Origin: a virus
Direction: 5' to 3' (one strand)
Length of the DNA: 20,189 nucleotides
IMG/VR virus record: IMGVR_UViG_3300009408_000051
Coordinates: 1 to 20,189 of that record
The notes under the pieces were generated by a model. The model saw only the letters and a list, made by a program, of their open reading frames with translations. It searched no databases and was not told the origin of the DNA. Of the stretch, positions 1-7,690 are shown piece by piece. Position 1 is the stretch's first letter, and every line of letters starts with the position of its first letter. A program made the position numbers and the translations under genes.

Positions 1-517
1 CTAATAATATATTACCTGCTGTAGACCCTACTAAATTTGAAGCAACATTACTCGAATTTCCTACTTTCACAGCACCTCTTGTCATCGAAGCAAGTTTTGT
101 ATCTGTTATTGCACTATCTGCAATAGCACCTGTAGGAATAGAAGTATCTTTAATATTAGCCCCATCAATATTTTTATTTCCTGATTGAGCATCTGGAAAA
201 ATTCTAACTGTCCATGCACTATCTCTATAGAAAGCTGTTACTTCACCTTCATATAATGCTTGTTCATCACTTAGAGTTGCTCCAAATATTATGATATATT
301 TTCCTGTTGTAGTGTCTGTTGTAATATTTCCATTCAAAATAAATTTCATTGTAGAATCATTTGAAGGTGTACCTGAAGCATCTATTATTACAGGACCTGT
401 TAAAGTTACAGAACCAGAGGTAGTTATATTTACTAATGTTACAGAAGAATTAACATCTACTGTAAATGTTCCTCCAGCAGCAACTACTGTTATATCTTGA
501 ACTATTTCTCTTGCCAT
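1..517 (-). CDS. Fibre-like virion protein, 3' part missing
   Basis: The frame opens at an ATG (517) and stays open to the left edge, so about 172 N-terminal residues are visible and the C-terminus is outside the window. The start reads MAREIVQDITVV. The first ~90 residues are rich in Thr, Val, Ser and Gly and look like beta-structure. Residues ~115-145 carry a run of the type NIKDTSIPTGAIADSAITDT, the 'ADSAITDTKLA' style of repeat common in phage fibre shafts. I infer a tail- or head-fibre or appendage protein. It follows two other fibre-like genes on the same strand, 6 bases after the stop of its upstream neighbour. Receptor binding is possible but not shown, because the distal domain is not visible. 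Confidence 0.6.
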   Translation of the reverse strand, partial: MAREIVQDITVVAAGGTFTVDVNSSVTLVNITTSGSVTLTGPVIIDASGTPSNDSTMKFILNGNITTDTTTGKYIIIFGATLSDEQALYEGEVTAFYRDSAWTVRIFPDAQSGNKNIDGANIKDTSIPTGAIADSAITDTKLASMTRGAVKVGNSSNVASNLVGSTAGNILL

Positions 518-523
518 TTTTTA

Positions 524-1138
524 TTATTTTATATGTTGTTCTACAGTCATTTGTAAACAATCTAATCCATGTGTTCCTGCAACAACATTCTGTCCTCTAA
601 AATCTATTATTAAAGAATTTGCATCTATATTTGTAACTGTTACTGCTGTTTCTACAAAAGAATAAGAATTAGTCATCCATCCATCAATATCTGATATTAA
701 ACTTACAGAATCAATAAATAATGTTGATTTATCAATTTTAGTAATGTCTAATTCTATTTTTAATAATTGAGTTTGTCCTTTGCCTGGTAACATTTGATAA
801 GGTATTGTGTTAGCTGTAAACGAAGAACCATTTATATAAACATAAGCGTTTAATTTTTCTCCTGTTACAGTATTCACACTTTTAAATATACCCTTAACTT
901 TTAATTTACTTCCGTTAGTTAGTGTTCCAGCAGCTAAAGTATAAGATTTAGTTGTAGTGAATAAACTTATTGAAGATGATGTAGTATTACTTAATGATGT
1001 ATCATTCATTAGAATTGTTACACCGTTTGTTCCATTTGTTCCATTTGTTCCTGCTGCACCTGCTGGACCTGTAGGTCCTGTTATAACAGGTAGTGTTATA
1101 TTATCACAATTACAGTCTTGACATGCCGCACATCCCAT
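524..1138 (-). CDS. Collagen-repeat fibre-like protein with Cys-rich N-terminus
   Basis: 204 residues. The N-terminus has four cysteines within residues 3-11 (C3, C6, C9, C11). Residues 21-39 form six Gly-X-Y triplets (GPT GPA GAA and three TNG), typical of short collagen-like trimerising shafts in phage fibres. The remaining ~160 residues alternate hydrophobic and polar positions and look like a beta-sandwich head. I infer a trimeric virion fibre or decoration protein. It starts 2 bases after the stop of the 186-aa gene, whose C-terminus has a similar Cys-Asn-Cys pattern. The ATG at 1138 is the only sensible start. The exact position on the virion is unknown. Confidence 0.6.
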   Translation of the reverse strand: MGCAACQDCNCDNITLPVITGPTGPAGAAGTNGTNGTNGVTILMNDTSLSNTTSSSISLFTTTKSYTLAAGTLTNGSKLKVKGIFKSVNTVTGEKLNAYVYINGSSFTANTIPYQMLPGKGQTQLLKIELDITKIDKSTLFIDSVSLISDIDGWMTNSYSFVETAVTVTNIDANSLIIDFRGQNVVAGTHGLDCLQMTVEQHIK

Positions 1139-1140
1139 AA

Positions 1141-1701
1141 TTAATTACAATTACAATTTTCAAAACTACATAAGTTTTGAAGTTGAGTTAATATTTTCGT
1201 TATAGAGGTTAATTGATAGCACCCTCCCATGCTTAATAATGATCTATATAATCCTTCAGCAAATCTTACTCTTTCTACAAAAGAATTTTCCTCACAAATA
1301 TCAGATAATTTATCTGGTACTTGAACCCATAATTTATCTAAACAACATCTTACTTTTCCAAGCATTAGTTGAAAAGATGTTGTTGTTACTGTTCCCGAAG
1401 GACTTATAATTTCGTATTTAAAGGTATATACACCATCTATTGTAGTAAGCGGTGTTACATCAGTAAAGACATAATCGCCTATTATAGAAGTGGCATTTAC
1501 TTGTGTAGTTACATCTACAGTTTGCACTTGTGCATCTGGAAATGTAATAGTAATTATGGCTGAAGTTACAGTTCCACTATCGTCATTAGGAGTTCCATAC
1601 CCACCTGTATTACCTGATGAATATCCTCCTGTAGTATCTGTTATTTGAAGTAGCGTATTATTTTCCTTGTAACATACGCTTAGTTTTGGTGAAATTGCCA
1701 T
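1141..1701 (-). CDS. Virion-associated protein, unknown function, Cys-rich C-terminus
   Basis: 186 residues, ATG at 1701. The first ~115 residues are Thr/Val/Gly-rich and beta-predicted, with an Ig-like feel (a 'DGVYTFKYEIISPSGT' stretch). The C-terminal third is different: it contains C-C, later single cysteines, and ends SFENCNCN. This may be an adaptor in which a beta domain is joined to a small disulfide- or metal-stabilised domain. It lies between a large tail/virion protein gene and the collagen-repeat fibre gene, so a tail or fibre-assembly role is inferred from context. I do not recognise the family. Confidence 0.55.
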   Translation of the reverse strand: MAISPKLSVCYKENNTLLQITDTTGGYSSGNTGGYGTPNDDSGTVTSAIITITFPDAQVQTVDVTTQVNATSIIGDYVFTDVTPLTTIDGVYTFKYEIISPSGTVTTTSFQLMLGKVRCCLDKLWVQVPDKLSDICEENSFVERVRFAEGLYRSLLSMGGCYQLTSITKILTQLQNLCSFENCNCN

Positions 1702-1731
1702 TATTAATAGTTTTTAATTAATTTGTTTTAT

Positions 1732-1761
1732 AATAGCAGAGGAATCTTATCCCCTGCTATT
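1732..1761 (-). terminator. Stable hairpin after the 449-aa virion gene
   Basis: An 11-bp stem (1732-1742 with 1751-1761) with an 8-nt loop. On the minus-strand RNA all eleven positions pair, one of them as U.G. The plus-strand RNA would have an A-C mismatch there, so the hairpin fits minus-strand transcription. It lies 18-47 bases after the stop of the 449-aa gene. There is no good U-tract, so it may be a weak terminator or an mRNA 3'-end stabiliser. Confidence 0.5.
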
Positions 1762-1778
1762 TAATTAATTATAACTAT

Positions 1779-3128
1779 TTATACAATAGCTAAATCTCCT
1801 GTTGCTAATGCACCTCCATTTGAAGTAACACTACCTCCGTATACAGGAACTCCTGCTAAAAGAATCTCTAATACATCGGTAATATCATCTGCTGTAGCAG
1901 CTAATGCATAGTGACTAGCTACTTTTGCTGTAGTTGTTGGAATAGTCAATGTTACAACTTGTGGAGCATGAGCTACACCTAAGCTATCGTTTCTATCTTT
2001 TTGTAATTCAATTTCGATGGCATCATAATCTTCACCAGCAGTTACCATTGAATTTTGAGTAAAGATATTAGGTTCTCCAACTCTGAAAAATTCGCCATTG
2101 TTACCTCTTGTAAACCATTCTAACTCTAAGATTTGTTTATTAACATTTGTTCCTAAGAATGGAGTAGATGAATCTGTAATAGGGGTAGTTCCAAAAGAAT
2201 CTGAATCCAATCCTAAATACCAATTAGCTACTTTGTATAACATTTTTCCTGTTGAGAAAGTAGTTAAAGCAGAACCTACAATTGCGATTCCCCAATCAGC
2301 AGCTACACCTAGTGCGGAAGTAATTACTTCTGCATCTGAAGTAGCAGTAGTTAATACTTGACTATCTACTTGAACTGGTCTATCAATAGTAAATTGTAAA
2401 TTTGCAGTATCTACTGAAATTACTTCATATACATCGTTTGTTAATGCTGTACCAGATCCATTAGATCCCATTCTTACAAAATCCCCAGCAGCCAACGTAG
2501 TAGGAATTGGACCCCATGTGATTGCTGCTGCTACAGATACTACTTTAGAACCTTTTGTTACAGTAATATTGTTTACAAAGCCATTTGCTGCTGTTACAGC
2601 ACTATTACAGATAGCTTTAAAAGAAATACCTGTATCAGTTTCTCTAGAAAAACTTCCGATTCCATTTTTAACTAATCCTGTTGCAATTTCAGCTTGTGTT
2701 GCAGAAGAATCTGATTGATATACTAAATCTTTAATGTATACACCACCATGAGTAGTTTCAGGTTGTTCTAGAATATCTAATGTTGCTCTATAAACAGTGT
2801 TATTGTTTACTACGATTGAACCAGATGAACCATTATAACCTACGTATTGTAGTTTTTGAGTTGCTGCACTAGTTAATGTTTTAGTTACTTTTGTAACCAT
2901 TGATTTATTAATAACTTGTGAAACGATAGGTTCTAAACTTGAACCTCTACCTACATATATTTTAAAGTTTGCTCCTGCTGAAGCAGCAGCTTCTGTATAT
3001 TTTGTTCCACCTGCTGTATAGATAGCTATTTCACCATCTGCTAATCCTGCAATAGTTGCATTAGATGATTTAGCTACGTTTTTACCAACTTCTAAAAGTT
3101 GATGTTGATTTTGACTAAATGTTGCCAT
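1779..3128 (-). CDS. Large virion structural protein (tail or capsid-associated)
   Basis: 449 residues, ATG at 3128, starting MATFSQNQHQLLEV. The composition (Ala, Thr, Val, Gly, Ser) and alternating pattern suggest a mainly beta virion protein. The C-terminal third contains 'LEWFTRGNNGEFFRVGEP' and then 'YDAIEIELQKD', a pattern I associate with structural proteins of Bacteroidetes phages, though I cannot name the family. It sits downstream of the ring protein and upstream of fibre-like genes, so a tail-tube, tail-hub or capsid-decoration role is inferred. A strong hairpin follows the stop codon. Confidence 0.55.
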   Translation of the reverse strand: MATFSQNQHQLLEVGKNVAKSSNATIAGLADGEIAIYTAGGTKYTEAAASAGANFKIYVGRGSSLEPIVSQVINKSMVTKVTKTLTSAATQKLQYVGYNGSSGSIVVNNNTVYRATLDILEQPETTHGGVYIKDLVYQSDSSATQAEIATGLVKNGIGSFSRETDTGISFKAICNSAVTAANGFVNNITVTKGSKVVSVAAAITWGPIPTTLAAGDFVRMGSNGSGTALTNDVYEVISVDTANLQFTIDRPVQVDSQVLTTATSDAEVITSALGVAADWGIAIVGSALTTFSTGKMLYKVANWYLGLDSDSFGTTPITDSSTPFLGTNVNKQILELEWFTRGNNGEFFRVGEPNIFTQNSMVTAGEDYDAIEIELQKDRNDSLGVAHAPQVVTLTIPTTTAKVASHYALAATADDITDVLEILLAGVPVYGGSVTSNGGALATGDLAIV

Positions 3129-3173
3129 TTTATTTTTCTATTTTAATTAGTAATTTATTTAATTGTTTTTGTT

Positions 3174-3242
3174 TTATCTGTATTCAATATTTTTAAATTT
3201 AGAAAGCAAATTGCTTGCTTTTCCTTTTACTATATTTGTCAT
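3174..3242 (-). CDS. Possible 22-aa small protein
   Basis: A short frame reads MTNIVKGKASNLLSKFKNIE and two more residues. It starts 9 bases after the stop of the ring-protein gene, through an A/T-only spacer like those in front of other genes here. The sequence is basic and could form an amphipathic helix. The same DNA contains a 7-bp hairpin (AAAGCAA/TTGCTTT), so it could instead be only an intergenic mRNA structure. Very short; coding status is uncertain. Confidence 0.3.
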   Translation of the reverse strand: MTNIVKGKASNLLSKFKNIEYR

Positions 3243-3251
3243 TTTATTTTT

Positions 3252-3968
3252 TTATTTATGTTGGTTATCCAACTGTTCTTCTGTTAATTTCATTTTGTAT
3301 AATTCTGGAGATGTTACTCCTGTAGCTATTCTTACCGCAATATCTACTATCTGAGTGTGAGCAGTATCATTTAATTCACTATCAACTTGTGTAGTTGTAG
3401 AACTATCTCCTGTAATTACAGGTACTATATCTACTGGAGTTTTAAGATATGTTAAATGATATTTACTAATGGTAAAAGTTCCATCGGTAATTAATTCTAC
3501 TCTTTTATTACCATTTGTATCATTTGTAAAGTCTAATCTCCATACACAATCGTAAGCATTACCTGTTACTTTTGGTTTACGATGAGGATTGTTAATATTA
3601 ATTGTGTAGCTATCTTTTGGTATCGGTATAACCATTATACGCTTATTATTGAAACAGGCATCACTATGAGATATTGTTACTTCTTCCCCGATTATATACA
3701 TTAAATCGGAAGGTATATCGTATCTAATACCGTTAGGTTTGCCTGTATCTTGTATAGACGATTGAGTAGTAATATCAATGTTCTTTATAATGTTATCGAA
3801 ATTTCTTCTGTTTGTTTCAGAAAATTCTTTTATATAGTCATTAATAAGAACAGACTGTGCTTTTGATAAAAACACTGACTTCTCTTTCGCTGTATAGCCA
3901 GGACTCGATTCACTAGCGACTTTGTCGTATAGTACATCGAATTGATATGCCATTTCATTAGCTGTCAT
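3252..3968 (-). CDS. Ring / tail-stabilisation protein of the crAss-like type
   Basis: 238 residues. The N-terminus has a pattern I recognise from crAss-like phages: EMAYQFDVLYDKV, then SSPGYTAKEKSVFLSKAQ. In those phages this type of protein is described as a ring or stabilisation protein below the portal, in the connector between capsid and tail. The rest is predicted mixed alpha/beta. The ATG overlaps the upstream stop codon by one base (TAATG), which implies translational coupling with the 295-aa gene. The family call rests on the N-terminal pattern and gene order. Confidence 0.7.
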   Translation of the reverse strand: MTANEMAYQFDVLYDKVASESSPGYTAKEKSVFLSKAQSVLINDYIKEFSETNRRNFDNIIKNIDITTQSSIQDTGKPNGIRYDIPSDLMYIIGEEVTISHSDACFNNKRIMVIPIPKDSYTININNPHRKPKVTGNAYDCVWRLDFTNDTNGNKRVELITDGTFTISKYHLTYLKTPVDIVPVITGDSSTTTQVDSELNDTAHTQIVDIAVRIATGVTSPELYKMKLTEEQLDNQHK

Positions 3969-4855
3969 TATTTTTTCTCTATTCTAGTTTCTAATGATAA
4001 TCTAATATCTTGATTTTCATCAGCATCTAAAAAGTTAAGAGCATTTTTCATATTATTAACTTCACCTTTCTTACATAATGGATCTCCACCAGGTAAGAAA
4101 TATTTATAACCTTCTCTTATAATTGCTTTCTTTTGTAATGCTTTTGTTAATAACAATCTTGTTTCGTATTGAGGGTCTTCGGCTATTTCTAAAAATCCAT
4201 CAATATTATTTTCTATTTGTTTAGTTATTTCTGCACGTAAGAAATCAATTTTAGCGTTTGCAGAAGGTCTTTTCCCTAAGAGTGTTAGGTAATCTATCAT
4301 TTTTTCAGCATTATCTTCAATTTTACCAGCAATTTTCCAAGCTCTTTTTTGTTTATTTCCTCTAGAAATAGTTGAAACTTTTACATCTTCGTCATGTTCC
4401 ATAACATAAGTGTAAGTTGCTTTGGAAAATTCTGAAGCTAAATTTGGAGCCACAAAATCTTTATTTGAAAGTAATATTTTGTATTGTAAATAATCCATGG
4501 GTTTAGATAAATCTAATATCATAGGTTTATCATCTAAAACTACTCTTGATTTTTTACTTCTCCAAAAGTTTTTTTCTTCTTTATATGGAGATAAATCACC
4601 TACTTCAAATGACATTCCAGACAATCTTTTATTTTCAAAGAACGCTATTTCTTCATTATTTAAAGGACAGCCTATTACATCTGTTCCTTTTTTGTTTGGT
4701 ACACATAATGTATATGTTGCACCAGGCAATAAATTATACATTATATGATTCGGGTCTTTAACAGGACCTCTTGCTCTTTTTACTAACCTTACTGTTACTT
4801 TTTTTTGAGGTAATTTAAACTTAACCTCGCTTTCTAAATTTGTTTCTTTATTCAT
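3968..4855 (-). CDS. Virion-module protein of unknown function downstream of MCP
   Basis: 295 residues from the ATG at 4855. A longer frame begins at a TTG at 4876, but that codon overlaps the promoter -7 element, so the ATG, preceded by AAAGAGAG (a rare purine-rich possible ribosome site here), is preferred. The protein is basic at the N-terminus, then mixed alpha/beta, with a helical C-terminal half ending LSLETRIEKK. No enzyme motifs were recognised. It is the first gene after the MCP terminator and is coupled to the ring-protein gene by a one-base overlap. I infer a head-completion or connector function; this is not proven. Confidence 0.6.
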   Translation of the reverse strand: MNKETNLESEVKFKLPQKKVTVRLVKRARGPVKDPNHIMYNLLPGATYTLCVPNKKGTDVIGCPLNNEEIAFFENKRLSGMSFEVGDLSPYKEEKNFWRSKKSRVVLDDKPMILDLSKPMDYLQYKILLSNKDFVAPNLASEFSKATYTYVMEHDEDVKVSTISRGNKQKRAWKIAGKIEDNAEKMIDYLTLLGKRPSANAKIDFLRAEITKQIENNIDGFLEIAEDPQYETRLLLTKALQKKAIIREGYKYFLPGGDPLCKKGEVNNMKNALNFLDADENQDIRLSLETRIEKK

Positions 4856-4873
4856 CTCTCTTTTTTTTATTTG

Positions 4874-4881
4874 CAAATATA
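4874..4881 (-). promoter_or_regulatory. Bacteroidetes-type promoter (-7 element)
   Basis: On the minus strand the sequence is TATATTTG, a perfect match to the Bacteroidetes -7 consensus TAnnTTTG. A TTG lies 22 bases upstream (plus 4904-4906), slightly farther than usual, and falls inside the MCP terminator stem. Transcription would start just downstream, giving a short leader before the ATG at 4855. It would restart transcription for the connector and tail genes after the MCP terminator. Confidence 0.55.
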
Positions 4882-4889
4882 ATCATAAT

Positions 4890-4935
4890 TTTTAAAACTT
4901 GGACAATCAAACTAATTAATTGTCCAAGTTTTTTT
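4890..4935 (-). terminator. Strong terminator after the major capsid protein gene
   Basis: A perfect 12-bp inverted repeat, AACTTGGACAAT (4896-4907) and ATTGTCCAAGTT (4919-4930), with an 11-nt loop. It lies 19 bases past the MCP stop. On the minus strand the stem ends in TTTT then A-rich sequence; on the plus strand a run of seven T follows, so it could also stop antisense transcription. It separates the very highly expressed capsid gene from the connector genes. Confidence 0.8.
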
Positions 4936-4949
4936 AATTATGAAAAAAA

Positions 4950-6413
4950 TCAACCGTTATAAATAAAACTTGCTGTTCTGGTTGGGTCTGAAACCATAAC
5001 TCCTCCGCAGAAGAATTTGTGTTCTTCCCATGCATCCTTTGCTGTACCAACAGGTGAAATTTCTCCGTCAGGTGAAAAAGGATTTCTAAGTCCAGGTATA
5101 TATCTATGTATAATAGCAGGTCCTACTTTTTTTACTTTTCTAATATTAGGTTCTCCATCGTTAGTTCCAATATCATAAATATCGTAACGATAAGATTCTG
5201 TTACACCTCCATCTGGATGACGTCTTTTGTTACGATTTCTATTATCATACATTGTGTCAATAGACATGTTAAACTTAACTTGGTTTGGTCCAATATATTC
5301 AACAAATTGTCCACTGTATCCTAAAGCTCTTTTTGCAAAGTCCGCTTTAGCATCATATATTCTCGTTGTTTCTCTAGTAGGAGTAAATAATTGAGCATGA
5401 TTTTCCAATGCATCGCTAAATTGTTTAGATCCTCGTTCACCAGTGCAGCCTAAGAAATTTCTTTCATCAAATCTTAATCTTCCTTCTGATAAATCTAATA
5501 GTTTAGAACTCAAAGAGTCAATATCAAATGTAGTGTAAAGAGAAGTATTAGAAGTTTCTGTTTGTTCTCTTAACCCTGATCCTTCTACGATAGAATAACC
5601 AGAATCACCTTTTTGCATATATTCTCCAGTTACAGTTCTGTTATTTGTACCAAACAATAACAATCTGTTAATATCTTGTCTAAATTCTTGATCGAAGATA
5701 AAAGATTCATATTGTTGCCATAAGATAAATTTCTCTCCGTTTGGTCCTTCAATAAATGTTCCCATTTTTTTACCTGATAAATTACCAGGAGTTTCTTTTT
5801 CAATACGAATCTGAGAGAAAGCATTTCTCATTGAGATTTGAGATTTATATTGTATCTTTCTACCTCCACTAGACATTGTTCTTTCGACTGGAGCATATTC
5901 TCTGGAGAATAATTTTCCTCCTACTAATTCTTCATAAGGAATAAAATCTGAAGCACTTCCTGTTTCTAATTCACAAAGATATACCGCATTTGTTCCTTCA
6001 AATCTAGCATCTTCTTTAATTAAAATAGGGTAAATTTCGTTTAATTCACCTACGATTTTTTCTCGTTTAGAAAACCAATCTTTTGGAAATACTAATTCAA
6101 ATTGTGAGAATCCAATTCCTGCTTGTGAAGCTGGTGTAATTGCTGTTCCATCAATTCTAGCTTCAATAAGAGGAAGATTATCAATCATTTGAGATTGTAA
6201 TTCCCATGTGTAATCGGTATCATCTTCAAATTCTTTAGTATCGAATTTATCCAAAATAGATTCAATATCGTTTCCAAAGTAACGTTGTTGAATTTTTCTA
6301 ACAAGATTACTTGCTTTTTGTGGGCGTTGGTTCCAAATTGCCCCTAAATGATTTTCAGTTGTCAATCCTTTCCAAGATGTGGCATCTGTCATTTGTAATG
6401 GTCCTATGTTCAT
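4950..6413 (-). CDS. Major capsid protein, crAss-like HK97-fold type
   Basis: 487 residues, close to the usual size of crAss-like major capsid proteins. The N-terminus MTDATSWKGLTTENHLGAIW and the following 'QKASNL' region match the pattern I know from Crassvirales capsid proteins. It is followed by a charged helical region and long beta-rich segments, as in HK97-fold proteins. It forms the capsid shell. It lies downstream of portal and the scaffold-like gene and is followed by a 12-bp terminator, as expected for a highly transcribed capsid gene. The ATG at 6413 follows an A/T-only leader with no Shine-Dalgarno. It is a plausible client of the GroES/GroEL pair encoded upstream. Confidence 0.85.
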   Translation of the reverse strand: MNIGPLQMTDATSWKGLTTENHLGAIWNQRPQKASNLVRKIQQRYFGNDIESILDKFDTKEFEDDTDYTWELQSQMIDNLPLIEARIDGTAITPASQAGIGFSQFELVFPKDWFSKREKIVGELNEIYPILIKEDARFEGTNAVYLCELETGSASDFIPYEELVGGKLFSREYAPVERTMSSGGRKIQYKSQISMRNAFSQIRIEKETPGNLSGKKMGTFIEGPNGEKFILWQQYESFIFDQEFRQDINRLLLFGTNNRTVTGEYMQKGDSGYSIVEGSGLREQTETSNTSLYTTFDIDSLSSKLLDLSEGRLRFDERNFLGCTGERGSKQFSDALENHAQLFTPTRETTRIYDAKADFAKRALGYSGQFVEYIGPNQVKFNMSIDTMYDNRNRNKRRHPDGGVTESYRYDIYDIGTNDGEPNIRKVKKVGPAIIHRYIPGLRNPFSPDGEISPVGTAKDAWEEHKFFCGGVMVSDPTRTASFIYNG

Positions 6414-6435
6414 TTTATATTTATTTTAAAAAGTT

Positions 6436-7608
6436 TTAATATCTATCTAGAGCCTTTAATAAATCATTTGCACTTGTAGACAAAGGTTGTCTTGCTCCTG
6501 AATTTCCAGCTCCTGCTTTGTTATTATTTAGTTTTGCATCTAATGTTTTAATAGCATTTGTTTTTGCTACATTTTTAAATTTACCCCAATCTTTAAATCC
6601 ATTTGTTATTGTATAGACAAAAGATTGCATTATTGTAAAATTTTCAGGATCTTCCATTGCTGCTTTTTGCAATGCGGTAATCCCGTTACCGTTTTTATCG
6701 TAATCAATTATCTTAGTTGCATTGTTAAATATTTTTTCTTTTGTTGTACTATTTATTTTAATACTTGGTCCAAAAGTTTCTTTCTTTAACACTTTTTCTT
6801 TCAACTGAGATAATTTTTTTTCTTCTTCTTTAGCTTTAAGTTTTCCTTCTTCTTCAAACTTCTTATTAGCTATTTCTAATTTTTTTTCTTCTATTGTTTT
6901 TAAAGAAATTAAAGCTTCTTTAGCATCATCAAAGTCATCTCCTAATTCTATACTTCTATTTGCTAATTTCTCAGCTTTACTTTGAGAAATTCCTTTAGCT
7001 ATAAAATCTTGCATAATTAATATTTTCCTAAGACCTTCGTTTTCTTCATTGCTTAATTTATCTTCAGTAATATTATTCAAGGCTTTAATGTTAGAAAAAT
7101 TTTGTTTAATTTCTTCCTCTGGAATACCATTTCTTAAAGCTTCTACGTAATTTTTTTGAGTTTCTGTTAAATCTTCAAATTCTCTATTTATAATAGTTTC
7201 TCTAAATTTATCTTTTAGTTCTTCCAATGAAGAAATATTTTCTTCGTCTTCTAAGGAGATAAGCCCCTCATCCTTTAATGTAGAAACAAATGATTGTAAG
7301 AGAGAAGAATTCTCGGATGAAGGGCTATCTTCTGGGTTAGTAGTACTCTCAATTTCTTTTTCAAAGAACGATGAATCTATTGTAGATTCTTTGTTTTCTT
7401 TTTCGCTTTTATTATCTTTATCAGAAGATTCCTTTTTTGTATCATCTTTTTTGACATCTTCTTTCTCACTTGTAGTTTCATCATCTTTCTGCTTTTCTGG
7501 TTCTTTTTCAAAAATTGACGAATCAACAGTATTTTTTTCATTTGGTTCTGAATTTACAATGTTATCTAAATCGATACCATTAAATAAATCTTTATTCTCT
7601 CTTTCCAT
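6436..7608 (-). CDS. Probable capsid scaffold-like protein, acidic and coiled-coil
   Basis: 390 residues. Residues 1-~105 are highly charged (Glu, Lys, Asp, Ser) and probably disordered. They hold two copies of a motif: TVDSSIFEKE (27-36) and TIDSSFFEKE (76-85). Residues ~105-260 are helical and Glu/Lys-rich, consistent with coiled coil. The C-terminal ~130 residues look more globular and end in a Gly/Ala/Ser linker and 'ANDLLKALDRY'. Its place between portal and major capsid protein and its composition suggest an internal scaffold or inner-capsid protein. This is inference; no protease or known scaffold signature was seen. Confidence 0.55.
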   Translation of the reverse strand: MERENKDLFNGIDLDNIVNSEPNEKNTVDSSIFEKEPEKQKDDETTSEKEDVKKDDTKKESSDKDNKSEKENKESTIDSSFFEKEIESTTNPEDSPSSENSSLLQSFVSTLKDEGLISLEDEENISSLEELKDKFRETIINREFEDLTETQKNYVEALRNGIPEEEIKQNFSNIKALNNITEDKLSNEENEGLRKILIMQDFIAKGISQSKAEKLANRSIELGDDFDDAKEALISLKTIEEKKLEIANKKFEEEGKLKAKEEEKKLSQLKEKVLKKETFGPSIKINSTTKEKIFNNATKIIDYDKNGNGITALQKAAMEDPENFTIMQSFVYTITNGFKDWGKFKNVAKTNAIKTLDAKLNNNKAGAGNSGARQPLSTSANDLLKALDRY

Positions 7609-7690
7609 GGTTACAATATTATATAAAATTTATAATTGTTTTACTTTTCATTTATAATTAAGTTTGTTATTTGTAGAATATCCTATAGCG

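Noticed and set aside
2098-2718. Plus-strand frames opposite the 449-aa virion gene
   Set aside because: Shadows caused by the Ala/Thr/Val-rich coding sequence on the minus strand.
3190-3225. Terminator between ring protein and 449-aa gene
   Set aside because: The 7-bp hairpin has no U-tract on the minus strand and overlaps a possible 22-aa gene.
4856-4876. TTG start adding 7 residues to the 295-aa gene
   Set aside because: The TTG is part of the TAnnTTTG promoter element, so it would not be in the mRNA made from that promoter; the ATG at 4855 follows a purine-rich site.
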